Program-made: the position numbers and the translations under genes
Notes under the pieces: generated by a model
Database searches by the model: none
What the model was told of the DNA's origin: nothing
What the model saw: only the letters and a program-made list of their open reading frames with translations
Shown: positions 29,250-36,951 of the stretch, one piece after another
Layout of the letters: the number at the start of each line of letters is the position of its first letter
Position numbering within the stretch: the first letter of the stretch is position 1
Assembly: GCF_024753205.1 (NCBI RefSeq)
Contig: NZ_JANUGZ010000001.1
Location: 434,001 to 498,000 of the forward strand
DNA from: Massilia aurea
Lineage (GTDB): Bacteria > Pseudomonadota > Gammaproteobacteria > Burkholderiales > Burkholderiaceae_D
Direction: 5' to 3'
Length of the DNA: 64,000 nucleotides

Positions 29250-30220
29250 AGCGCCGTCGTGCACTGGGCCTGCTGGCCGGCGGCCTGCTCGGCGGTTGCA
29301 GCGCGATGCAGGGCAGTGCCCGTCCGGGCGAAGAGCAGGCCTATCTGTTCTCCTACTTCCTGGGCAACGGCGCCGATGGCCTGCACTTTGCCGCCAGCCG
29401 CGATGGTTATCAATGGGACGCGCTGCGCGGCGGCGCCAGCTTTCTGACGCCGACCGTCGGCAAGACCCGGCTGATGCGCGACCCGTGCATCGCGCGCGGC
29501 CCGGACGGCATGTTCCACATGGTGTGGACCAGCGGCTGGAACGATACCGGCATCGGCTACGCGTCCTCGCCGGACCTCGTGCAGTGGTCGACCCAGCGCG
29601 ACCTGCCGGTGATGGGGCACGAGCCGCAGGCGCTCAACGCCTGGGCGCCCGAGATCATTCACGACGCGGCGCGCGGCCACTTTTTGATCCTGTGGGCGTC
29701 GACGATTCCCGGCCGCTTCCCGCAGACCGAGGCCGAAGGCGACGCCGCCGGCGACAAGAAGTACAACCACCGCATCTACGCTACCACCACGAAGGACTTC
29801 ATCAGCTTCACGCCAACGACGCTGTTCTACGAACCGGGCTTCTCGGTCATCGATGCCACCTTCGTGCAGGCACTGGGCCGCGACTGGCTGGTGGTGAAGG
29901 ACGAGACGCGGTATCCGCCAAAGAAGTACCTGCAGGTCGCCGCCGCCGACAGCCTGCAGGGGCCATTCGGCCTGCTGGGCGCGCCGATCACGCCGCCGGG
30001 GCTGTGGGCCGAAGGGCCAAGCGGCTTGCAGGTGGGCGACGAAGTGATCCTGTATTTCGACGCCTACACCGCCGGGCATTACGGCGCGCTGCGTTCGCGC
30101 GACATGCGCCAGTGGGAAGACGTCAGCGCGCGCATGCGCTTTCCGCACAAGATGCGGCACGGGACCGCGTTCGCGGCGCCGGTCAGCCTGGTCGAACGCC
30201 TCAGGGCGCTGGCGCCCTGA
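29246..30220 (+). CDS. GH43-like five-bladed propeller glycosidase, lipoprotein
   Basis: A 324-aa protein with a lipobox signal (RRRALGLLAGGLLGGC) placing it on a membrane. The propeller has the three acidic positions expected of GH43-type enzymes: Asp in LMRDPCIARGPDG, Asp in SVIDATFVQAL and Glu in GLWAEGPSGLQVG; NAWAPEIIHD is also typical. Likely role is removal of arabinose or another side-chain sugar from RG-I fragments; the subfamily and linkage cannot be assigned by eye. Last gene of the operon starting at 22125; the start overlaps the CE12 stop by 4 bp. Confidence 0.75.
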   Translation: MKRRRALGLLAGGLLGGCSAMQGSARPGEEQAYLFSYFLGNGADGLHFAASRDGYQWDALRGGASFLTPTVGKTRLMRDPCIARGPDGMFHMVWTSGWNDTGIGYASSPDLVQWSTQRDLPVMGHEPQALNAWAPEIIHDAARGHFLILWASTIPGRFPQTEAEGDAAGDKKYNHRIYATTTKDFISFTPTTLFYEPGFSVIDATFVQALGRDWLVVKDETRYPPKKYLQVAAADSLQGPFGLLGAPITPPGLWAEGPSGLQVGDEVILYFDAYTAGHYGALRSRDMRQWEDVSARMRFPHKMRHGTAFAAPVSLVERLRALAP

Positions 30221-30256
30221 ATACGAAAGCTGCGAAAGCGCGCAGCCCTCGCGAAA

Positions 30257-31681
30257 TCAGTCGCGGCCGCCCTGGAACATCAGGCCGCTGTCGTTCAGCC
30301 CGAACTTGAACTTCTTGTTCATCTCGATGATCTCGGCGCCTGCCAGCAGCGTCGGGCCATAGCCGTGCGCTGCCTTCACGCTGGTCGGGCGGTAGGCATA
30401 GAAGGCCGGATCGAACGCCATGCCGGTGCCAACGCAGATCCCCTCGATCTCGCCATTCTGCTTGACCTTGCTGGCCACCGCATTCCAGGCCAGGTTGGCC
30501 ATCGGCCCGTACATCGCCGCATCGACGTAGCCGCGGTTGACCGCGCGCGCGATGGCGTATGAATAGATCGCGGTGGCCGAGGTCTCCTGGTAGGTGTCGT
30601 TGCGGTCGATCAGCTGGTGCCAGAATCCGTCGCGGCTCTGGTAGCTGGCCAGGCCACGGATGTGCGCGCGCAGCTGCTCGAGCACGACGTTGTAGCCCTT
30701 GTGGGTCTTCGGCAGCACTTCCAGCACCTCGACCATCGACATCACGGCCCAGCCATTTGCGCGCGCCCAGCGCAGTTCGGGATGATCGCGCATGCCTTCG
30801 ACGTAGCCATGCATGTAGATACCGAGCTTCGGATTGAACATGCGTTTTGAGAACTGCTGCACCTGGCGCACTGCGTCATCGTAGTACTTGGTGTCGCCCG
30901 TCGTCTTGCCCAGATACGCCATGGTCGGCACGCCCATGAACATGTCGTCCAGCCAAAGGGTGTCGGGCAGCGGTCGCATCTTGCGGCCACCCTTGCCATC
31001 CGGCCCACCGCGCGCGAGCGTGCCATCCTTCAGGCGATACTCCTTGTTGGTCACGAAGTCGCCGCAGATGCCGATCATCTGGCTGTAGTCGACCTTTGAT
31101 CCGGCGACCTTCGACTTCATGAAGCTGTGGCACAGCGCGCCGACATCGTCCAGCGCGTGCGGATTCAAAAAGCCCTTGATCGGTGCATGCGAGTTCGCCG
31201 TATCGGCGCGTACGACCGGCAGGTAGGCCTTGGTCAGCTGCGACAACAGCGTGTGGCGTCTGGTGACGTAGTCCTGGTAACGCGCGTCGCCCGTGGCCTG
31301 GGCCGCGGCCAGCATGCCGATATAGGTCACGCCCCACTCATAGCTGTTCAGGCGGAAGTCGCCCGGCTTGAGCACCGCGTTCGGATTGGCCGTCGCGGCA
31401 TCGGTAATGGCGGCGCCCGTGGTCTTGTCGATCAGTTCAGCGGGCGTGGTGCGCTCGAGGTACGTGAACACGCGGTCCAGCACGGTCTTGATCTCGGCCG
31501 CGTCCATCGCGCGGTACGGCGTCGGATACTTCACCTCCAGCGCATGCAGCATGGCGTCGGCTGGTGCCGGTCCCTTTTCCTGCGGTGGCGGCGCGTGCTG
31601 CGCGCTCGCGTTCAGGGACAACGGGAACAGGCCCGCGACGAGAATGGCCATCAGGGTCTGGCGCGGCTTGAGGAAATGCAT
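30257..31681 (-). CDS. GH105 unsaturated rhamnogalacturonyl hydrolase
   Basis: A 474-aa (alpha/alpha)6-barrel enzyme related to YteR/YesR that removes the 4,5-unsaturated galacturonyl residue left at the non-reducing end by rhamnogalacturonan lyases. A Sec signal (LMAILVAGLFPLSLNASAQ) makes it periplasmic, while Bacillus YteR is cytoplasmic. Motifs: LNSYEWGVTYIGMLAAAQATGD, the catalytic-region PLPDTLWLDDMFMGVPTMAYLGK, RWARANGWAVMSMVEVLEVLP, DRNDTYQETSATAIYSYAIARAV and a C-terminal YRPTSVKAAHGYGPTLLAGAEI. AAGGAG precedes the ATG. It follows the CE12-CE12 gene by 16 bp in the same operon. Confidence 0.93.
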   Translation of the reverse strand: MHFLKPRQTLMAILVAGLFPLSLNASAQHAPPPQEKGPAPADAMLHALEVKYPTPYRAMDAAEIKTVLDRVFTYLERTTPAELIDKTTGAAITDAATANPNAVLKPGDFRLNSYEWGVTYIGMLAAAQATGDARYQDYVTRRHTLLSQLTKAYLPVVRADTANSHAPIKGFLNPHALDDVGALCHSFMKSKVAGSKVDYSQMIGICGDFVTNKEYRLKDGTLARGGPDGKGGRKMRPLPDTLWLDDMFMGVPTMAYLGKTTGDTKYYDDAVRQVQQFSKRMFNPKLGIYMHGYVEGMRDHPELRWARANGWAVMSMVEVLEVLPKTHKGYNVVLEQLRAHIRGLASYQSRDGFWHQLIDRNDTYQETSATAIYSYAIARAVNRGYVDAAMYGPMANLAWNAVASKVKQNGEIEGICVGTGMAFDPAFYAYRPTSVKAAHGYGPTLLAGAEIIEMNKKFKFGLNDSGLMFQGGRD

Positions 31682-31697
31682 GGGTGAAGTCTCCTTG

Positions 31698-34016
31698 TTA
31701 TTTGATGTGATGGATGGTCAGTCCGTCGATCGTCTGGCGCGACCATGTGGTACGAAAACCGAAATACCCGCGCGTGAGGGGCCGCGGGTCGTGATAGGTG
31801 AACAGGTCACGGCCGTCCACGCGCATGCGCGTACAGCCGTCGCGCACGAGGATCTCGATCCGGTAGTCGCGGTTCGCCTCGAGCAGGTCGGTCGGCGCCA
31901 GGCGCTCGCCGACCAGTTCGCGCTTGCCGGCGCCGTAGCGGCGCATGCGGGTGGTCGTGTTGTCGTTGCCGCCGATGCCGGCGTAGTACAGGTCCAGGTC
32001 GTCGTACTCCTCGAATACGCCGGACCGGGTAAACAGGCTGGCGCGATGGGGATCCTGCGCCATCCAGAAGTGGTTCAGGTCCGACAGCCGGTCGTTCGGC
32101 CCGCCCTCCACCACCACCCTGCGCGTGTAGGCGATCAACAGATTGCCCGACAGCGGTTTGTCGAGCCAGACGGTGGCGCCCGAATCGACGTCGAGCAGCA
32201 GGCGGCCGTCGACGTTGGCGACCTTGTTGCCTGGCTTGCGTGCGTACTCGCTGATGTAGCCCGTCAGCGGGCCGTCGAAATCGTCCCGGTGCAGCAGCGC
32301 GCCGCGCTCGCCCCAGGTGTCGCACTGCTGGCCAACCCCCTGCGCCGCGAAGTACGGGCGCAGCGGTTCGCCCGGCAGTGCGGCCAGGCCGGCGACAACC
32401 TGGCGCGCATTGAATTCGGCGCCGGCGGCGTTCGTGTGGGTGCGCGCGTCGGAAAAGAAGGTATCGACCTTTGCCGCCCCAATGGCGCGGTAGGCGTCCG
32501 ACACCAGCAGCGTCAGGTCCATGAAATGGGCGCCGCTGCTGCGCGCGACCTCCCGGCCCCAGTCGGCAAAATTGGCGAAGTCGCGCTCGTCCTGCCACTT
32601 GTCGCGGTGCGGGATCGGCGAGGCAATGACAACGGTCGCGCCTTTTGCTTTGGCGTCGGCCACGTAGCGCGCCAGGTACCAGCCGAAGCTGTGCACCTGT
32701 TCCTTGCTGCCGTCGGGACGGGTGTCCTCGACCGTGTCGGGCCCGGTGCCGGGCGCCGATGCGCGATTCTTCGAGGCCGGGTCGCCAATGCGCCCGCCGT
32801 CATTGTGGCCGAACTGGATCAGCACCACGTCTCCGCGCTTGAGCTGAGCCACGACCCGGTCCCAGCGCCCTTCGGTAAAGAATGTACGGCTGCTGCGCCC
32901 GCCGATGGCGGCATTGACCACATTGATCCGGCGCGTGTCAAACCACGGCGTGATGCGCTCACCCCAGCCGATCGCGCCATTCTGGCCGCCGCTCTTGACG
33001 GTGGAGTCGCCCACCAAAAACAGGGTTGGCAGCGCCGGGTCGCGCGCTGCCTCGTCGCGCACGGTGCGCGCGTCGACCACAGGCCGTACGTCGTCCACGG
33101 GCTTGAGGAACACCGCCATGCGCGCATCGCCCAGGGCTTTCAGTTCGGAAGCCACCACCTGCGCATTGAGCGACGCGCCGGCCCAGTTGGTGTGGATGCG
33201 CTCCTCGGGCACGGTGGCCGGGAACATCGCCATCACGCCCTCGCGGCCCAGCGCGTCGTAGCGCCGCGCCACCAGTTCGTTCAGGTCGATGAAGCCGACC
33301 TGTTCGCTGCGCGCCACTTCCCTCGCCCAGCCGGCATAGTCGGCGCGGTTGCGGCGCACGGTGCCCTGCTCCGGGCCTTCGTCGATCCAGGCCTTGCGCG
33401 GGATGAGCGAGGCAACGACCGGCGTTGCGCCCTTCGCGCGCGTATCGGCGATGAACTTGCGCAGGTACCAGCCGTAGCTGTGCACCGTTTCGCGCTTGCC
33501 GGTCAGGAGGTTGTCGATCTCCTGCACATCGTCGCCCACGCCGCGGATCGAGCCCCGCGCGCGCTTGTCGTCGTTGACGGGCGACGCGTCGTTGTGCCCG
33601 AACTGCATGATCACGATGTCGCCCGGCTTGACCAGGGCCAGCGTGCGCGCCCAGTGCCCGCTGCTGATGTAGGTGCGGCTCGACAGCCCGCCCACCGCGC
33701 GGTTGACCAGGTTGACCTTCGACGCATCGACATGGGCCGCCAGCGGATTGCCCCACCCCCACTGCCCTTGCGCGCCCTTGCCCTGGCCGTCGTCGTGGCC
33801 GTTGCGCGCGGTGGAGTCGCCAATCAGGATGATCGATGGCAGCGCCGGATTGGCCGGCTCGGGCAGCACGACCTGGGCGCGCGCAGGGTCCGTATTGACG
33901 GCCGCGGCCGCCGCCGGCGCCTGCACACGCGCCGCGGCGCCGGCCAGCAGGAGCCAGGCAAGCACGAAGGCAAGCACCGGGGCCAGTATGCGATGCGGGG
34001 CGCGCACGGATGTCAT
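31698..34016 (-). CDS. Tandem CE12 esterase fused to DUF6250 domain
   Basis: A 772-aa exported protein with two SGNH/CE12-type esterase domains and a C-terminal DUF6250-like beta-sandwich. Domain 1 (about residues 60-300) has LIGDSTARNG, NRAVGGLSSRTY, MQFGHNDASP and ERIHTNWAG. Domain 2 (about 330-560) has LVGDSTVKSG, NAAIGGRSSRTF, IQFGHNDGGR and SDARTHTNAAG. The last 200 residues (LLHRDDFDGPLTGYISEYARKPG ... FGFRTTWSRQTIDGLTIHHIK) look like a concanavalin-like sugar-binding module. In both esterase domains the usual Asp three residues before the catalytic His is replaced (Glu and Ala). ATG 34016 is preferred because GGAG lies 9 bp upstream and a clean signal peptide follows; ATG 34031 is the alternative. 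Confidence 0.87.
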   Translation of the reverse strand: MTSVRAPHRILAPVLAFVLAWLLLAGAAARVQAPAAAAAVNTDPARAQVVLPEPANPALPSIILIGDSTARNGHDDGQGKGAQGQWGWGNPLAAHVDASKVNLVNRAVGGLSSRTYISSGHWARTLALVKPGDIVIMQFGHNDASPVNDDKRARGSIRGVGDDVQEIDNLLTGKRETVHSYGWYLRKFIADTRAKGATPVVASLIPRKAWIDEGPEQGTVRRNRADYAGWAREVARSEQVGFIDLNELVARRYDALGREGVMAMFPATVPEERIHTNWAGASLNAQVVASELKALGDARMAVFLKPVDDVRPVVDARTVRDEAARDPALPTLFLVGDSTVKSGGQNGAIGWGERITPWFDTRRINVVNAAIGGRSSRTFFTEGRWDRVVAQLKRGDVVLIQFGHNDGGRIGDPASKNRASAPGTGPDTVEDTRPDGSKEQVHSFGWYLARYVADAKAKGATVVIASPIPHRDKWQDERDFANFADWGREVARSSGAHFMDLTLLVSDAYRAIGAAKVDTFFSDARTHTNAAGAEFNARQVVAGLAALPGEPLRPYFAAQGVGQQCDTWGERGALLHRDDFDGPLTGYISEYARKPGNKVANVDGRLLLDVDSGATVWLDKPLSGNLLIAYTRRVVVEGGPNDRLSDLNHFWMAQDPHRASLFTRSGVFEEYDDLDLYYAGIGGNDNTTTRMRRYGAGKRELVGERLAPTDLLEANRDYRIEILVRDGCTRMRVDGRDLFTYHDPRPLTRGYFGFRTTWSRQTIDGLTIHHIK

Positions 34017-34092
34017 CGTCAGGGTCTCCATGGTCTTGTTGTAGGCAGATTTTATGCGGCGCTGCTGGCAGCAGCAGTCAAACCGCAGAAAG

Positions 34093-34114
34093 AATCAACA
34101 AACTGATTGGAATT
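34093..34114. promoter_or_regulatory. Candidate operator between esterase fusion and PL22 genes
   Basis: AATCA and TGATT form an inverted repeat across 6 bases, and the minus strand reads AATTCCAATCAG. The TTCCAATCA word also occurs in the rhaD-rhaR intergenic region, suggesting a shared regulator for this divergent promoter. Confidence 0.4.
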
Positions 34115-34170
34115 GAGCAATACGTACTGCAACAATGAGCGGACAACATCCACAATACGGAGACACTCCC

Positions 34171-35520
34171 ATGCGCCCTCTTTTCACGTCCGCGATCGGC
34201 CTGGCCGTCGCGCTGCTGCTGTGCACCGATGCGTCGGCCCATATCGGCAAACGCTTCCCGTCCGAGCGCAAGCTCGTCAAGGACCCGGTCACCGGCACGA
34301 TGCTCACCTTCCTGACCAGCAAACCGCACGGCGACTCGAAGATCTACCCGACCCACCCGCAATGGACGTCGGACGGCAAGTGGCTCGTGTTCCGCTCGAC
34401 CCTGGCCGGCAGCGAGGCGCTGGCGGTCAATGAGCAGACGGGCGACCTGGTCCAGGTGACCGAAGGCGGCTACACCGGCATGCTGAACCTGGCGCGCAAA
34501 TCGATGAAGCTGTATTACATGCGCAAGGCCGATACCGGCCTGCAGATCGTCGAGACCGACCTGGCGCGGGTGCTGGCCGACAGCGCCGCCAAGCGCATGC
34601 AGCCGGCGGGCACGTACCAGCGCGTGGTCTCGAATCTGCCAGCCGAACTGGAAGCAGGCGGCGACCTCGCGCTCGACGCCGACGAAGAGTGGGTCTACTT
34701 CAAGGTTGGCCCCGGCCAGGCCGCCAAGCACCTCGCGCCGGGCACGAAGATCGAAGCAGCGTTCGGCCCGCGCCAGATGGGCGCCGGCCCGCAGGGCATC
34801 GCGCGCCTGAACGTGCGCACCGGCGAAGTCAAACACGTGGTCTCGGTGCCGTTCCAGGTTGGCCACATCCAGGCCAACCTGTGGAACCCGGGCGAGATCG
34901 TGTTCTGCTGGGAGACCGGCGGCAAGTCGCCGCAGCGCACCTGGACCGTGCGCGCCGACGGCACCGGCCTGCGTCCGCTGTACCCGGAAGCGTCGTATGA
35001 ATGGGTCACGCACGAAGCAGTGATCTCGAAGGACGAAGCGGCGATGGCGATCATGGGCCACCGCGCCATTCCCGGCGCGGCGGCCGCGGTCGCCGGCCCC
35101 GCCACCAGCGTCGGCGGCGCCAACCCCGGCCAGGACGATGGCTGGGGCGTCACCGGTACCCGCGAGAAGCCGACGGGCCTGGCGATCGTCAACCTGCGCA
35201 CGCGCCAGATGCAGATCGTCGGCCAGACCGAATCGGGCAGCGGCCTGTGGCACGTGCATGGCTCGAGCGATGGGCGCTTTGCCGTCGGCGACGATTTCAG
35301 CCGCAGCGTCTACCTGATCGACCGCCGCACCCGCGAGATGATGATGCTGACCACCGGCCACAAGACGACGGCTGCCGACCATCCGCACCCGACCTTCAAT
35401 GCCGACGGCACCCGCATCCAGATCCAGTCCGCCATGCTGGCCGAAGACGGCCGCTCGATGAACATCGTGGTGGTGCCGGTACCGGATGCTTGGCTCAAAC
35501 GCGGCGCGCTGGCGCGCTGA
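34171..35520 (+). CDS. Oligogalacturonate lyase-like protein, PL22, exported
   Basis: A 449-aa seven-bladed propeller of the PL22 type, which splits short (unsaturated) oligogalacturonates into keto-uronates. Family features: IGKRFPSERKLVKDPVTGTMLTFLTS, HPQWTSDGKWLVFRSTLAGSEAL, VPFQVGHIQANLWNPGEIVFCWETGGKSPQRTW, SYEWVTHEAV, GLWHVHGSSDGRFAVGDDF and DHPHPTFNADG; the conserved His and Gln residues are metal ligands in the family. It has a Sec signal peptide (PLFTSAIGLAVALLLCTDASA), whereas enterobacterial Ogl is cytoplasmic. ATG 34171 with CGGAG upstream is preferred to an ATG 12 codons earlier. It is followed within 16 bp by an esterase gene. Confidence 0.87.
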   Translation: MRPLFTSAIGLAVALLLCTDASAHIGKRFPSERKLVKDPVTGTMLTFLTSKPHGDSKIYPTHPQWTSDGKWLVFRSTLAGSEALAVNEQTGDLVQVTEGGYTGMLNLARKSMKLYYMRKADTGLQIVETDLARVLADSAAKRMQPAGTYQRVVSNLPAELEAGGDLALDADEEWVYFKVGPGQAAKHLAPGTKIEAAFGPRQMGAGPQGIARLNVRTGEVKHVVSVPFQVGHIQANLWNPGEIVFCWETGGKSPQRTWTVRADGTGLRPLYPEASYEWVTHEAVISKDEAAMAIMGHRAIPGAAAAVAGPATSVGGANPGQDDGWGVTGTREKPTGLAIVNLRTRQMQIVGQTESGSGLWHVHGSSDGRFAVGDDFSRSVYLIDRRTREMMMLTTGHKTTAADHPHPTFNADGTRIQIQSAMLAEDGRSMNIVVVPVPDAWLKRGALAR

Positions 35521-35536
35521 TCGAAAGGACGACGCG

Positions 35537-36472
35537 ATGCATGCATCCAGAAGAACCACCCTGCACGCAATCGGCGCCGGCATGCTGGCGGCCGCCATCC
35601 CGCTGCACGGCCGCGCGGCCGCGTCCACCGTGCTGCCCCTGTGGCCCGAGGGCGTGCCGGGCATGCGCGCCGGCCTCGGGCCCGAACAGACAGAGAACGG
35701 CCGTGTCAGCCAGGTGGTCGATCCGGACCTCACGGTCTACCTGCCGGCAGTCGACCGCCCGAACGGCACGGCCGTGATCGTGTGCCCAGGCGGCGGCTAC
35801 GAGCGCCTGTCGATGGACCGCGAGGGCGAGCAGACCGCGCGCTGGCTCACCACGCTCGGCGTCACCGCCTTCGTGCTCAAGTACCGCATGCGCGACTTCG
35901 GCCACCCGGCGCCGCTGCAGGACGTACTGCGCGCCGTGCGCCTGGTGCGCTCGGAAGCGACGCGCTTCGGCGTGCGGCCGGACCGGATCGGCGTGATGGG
36001 CAGTTCGGCTGGCGGCCACCTGGCCGCGAGCGCCGGCACGCTGTTCGACCATCGACTGGGCCGCACCGGCGCGGTGCTCGACGGCGTCAGCGCGCGGCCC
36101 GATTTTCTGATGCTGATGTATCCGGTGATCACGATGGACGGCCCCGCCGTACACGCGGGCTCGCGCAAGGCGCTGCTGGGCGCCACGCCCAGCCCTGCCG
36201 ACATCGCGCTGATGTCGCTCGAACGCCAGGTGACGGCGCGCACCCCGCCCACCCTGCTGATCCACACCCAGGCCGACCAGGCGGTGCCGGTCGAGAACAG
36301 CATCCTGTTCTACCAGGCGCTCACGCGCGCGAAGGTGCCGGCCGAGATGCTGCTGTTCGAGCAAGGTTCGCACGGGATGGGCATGCGCGATGGACTGGGC
36401 ACCGCCTCGCTGTGGCCGCGCCGGGCCGAGGAATGGCTGCGGGCGCGGGGGTTGTTGGATCGCGCCGGGTGA
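35537..36472 (+). CDS. Alpha/beta-hydrolase carbohydrate esterase, Tat-type signal
   Basis: A 311-aa alpha/beta-hydrolase. The N-terminus MHASRRTTLHAIGAGMLAAA resembles a twin-arginine signal. The oxyanion segment VIVCPGGGYERLSMDREGEQTARWL, nucleophile elbow GVMGSSAGGHLAASAGT, Asp in LIHTQADQAVPVENS and His in FEQGSHGMGM make a full catalytic triad. The family (BD-FAE/Axe-like) includes acetyl-xylan and pectin acetylesterases. With PL22 16 bp upstream, removal of acetyl or methyl esters from pectin is likely, but the true ester is unknown. ATG 35537 is preceded by AAAGGA. Confidence 0.82.
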   Translation: MHASRRTTLHAIGAGMLAAAIPLHGRAAASTVLPLWPEGVPGMRAGLGPEQTENGRVSQVVDPDLTVYLPAVDRPNGTAVIVCPGGGYERLSMDREGEQTARWLTTLGVTAFVLKYRMRDFGHPAPLQDVLRAVRLVRSEATRFGVRPDRIGVMGSSAGGHLAASAGTLFDHRLGRTGAVLDGVSARPDFLMLMYPVITMDGPAVHAGSRKALLGATPSPADIALMSLERQVTARTPPTLLIHTQADQAVPVENSILFYQALTRAKVPAEMLLFEQGSHGMGMRDGLGTASLWPRRAEEWLRARGLLDRAG

Positions 36473-36545
36473 CTGGCGCTTCCGGCCAAAAACGTTCGAT
36501 CGTTTTCGTAACGCGTTGCCATCTATCACCACGAGGAATCGCACA

Positions 36546-36758
36546 ATGAAGTTCAACATTTACGGTCGCTTTCAGGTAGACGTCCGACGTGAGAACGACT
36601 CTTGGGTTGTGTATCGCTCAGAGCTTGGAAAGCGAACACGGCTGAACGATGTGGTGATCCCGCCGAACCTGGCAGCGCAAGACCTGGCTACCTACCTGGA
36701 TGACGTCTTTCATGAGTTCGCCAAAATCGGGGAACACGTAGAGGTCATGCCTGACTAA
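36546..36758 (+). CDS. Small conserved-looking protein of unknown function (70 aa)
   Basis: A 70-residue soluble protein, MKFNIYGRFQVDVRRENDSW at the start, with a beta-rich first half (YGRFQVDV, WVVYRSELGKR) and a helical second half (LAAQDLATYLDDVFHEFAKIG). I recall small proteins with a similar YGRF-V-V-RE-W--Y pattern in proteobacteria but cannot assign a named function. Base composition is lower in G+C than the pectin genes before it, and it lies at the left edge of a lower-GC insert together with the GGDEF gene. No strong ribosome-binding site is visible. Confidence 0.6.
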   Translation: MKFNIYGRFQVDVRRENDSWVVYRSELGKRTRLNDVVIPPNLAAQDLATYLDDVFHEFAKIGEHVEVMPD

Positions 36759-36822
36759 GCGTCAAGCAGTGCTGGTCTGTCTGCAATGGGTCGACGTCTG
36801 CTGGTCGCAAAGCACCTGATGA

Positions 36823-36868
36823 GGTCAGACGGTATCTGACCCCGCAAATGCGTGACCCCGCTAATGTG
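36823..36868. repeat. Hairpin with GGTCAGA arms plus 16-bp tandem direct repeat
   Basis: GGTCAGA and TCTGACC are perfect inverted arms across 5 bases (36823-36841). Two adjacent 16-nt copies follow: TGACCCCGCAAATGCG (36837-36852) and TGACCCCGCTAATGTG (36853-36868). The arms match the ends of the 97-bp repeats at 49634-49893, so this may be a decayed copy of the same palindromic family. The 193-bp gap between the 70-aa gene and the GGDEF gene holds nothing else that I can see. Confidence 0.55.
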
Positions 36869-36951
36869 AGCACATGAGGATCCTAGCTCAACCGACAGCA
36901 TGTCTCGTGCTCGCAGCGTGCGGATCACAACGCCCGCTGCGCGACCGCCGT

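Noticed and set aside
30229..30246. Bidirectional terminator between the GH43-like and GH105 genes
   Set aside because: The GCTGCG/CGCAGC stem is only 6 bp with no T-run in either direction.
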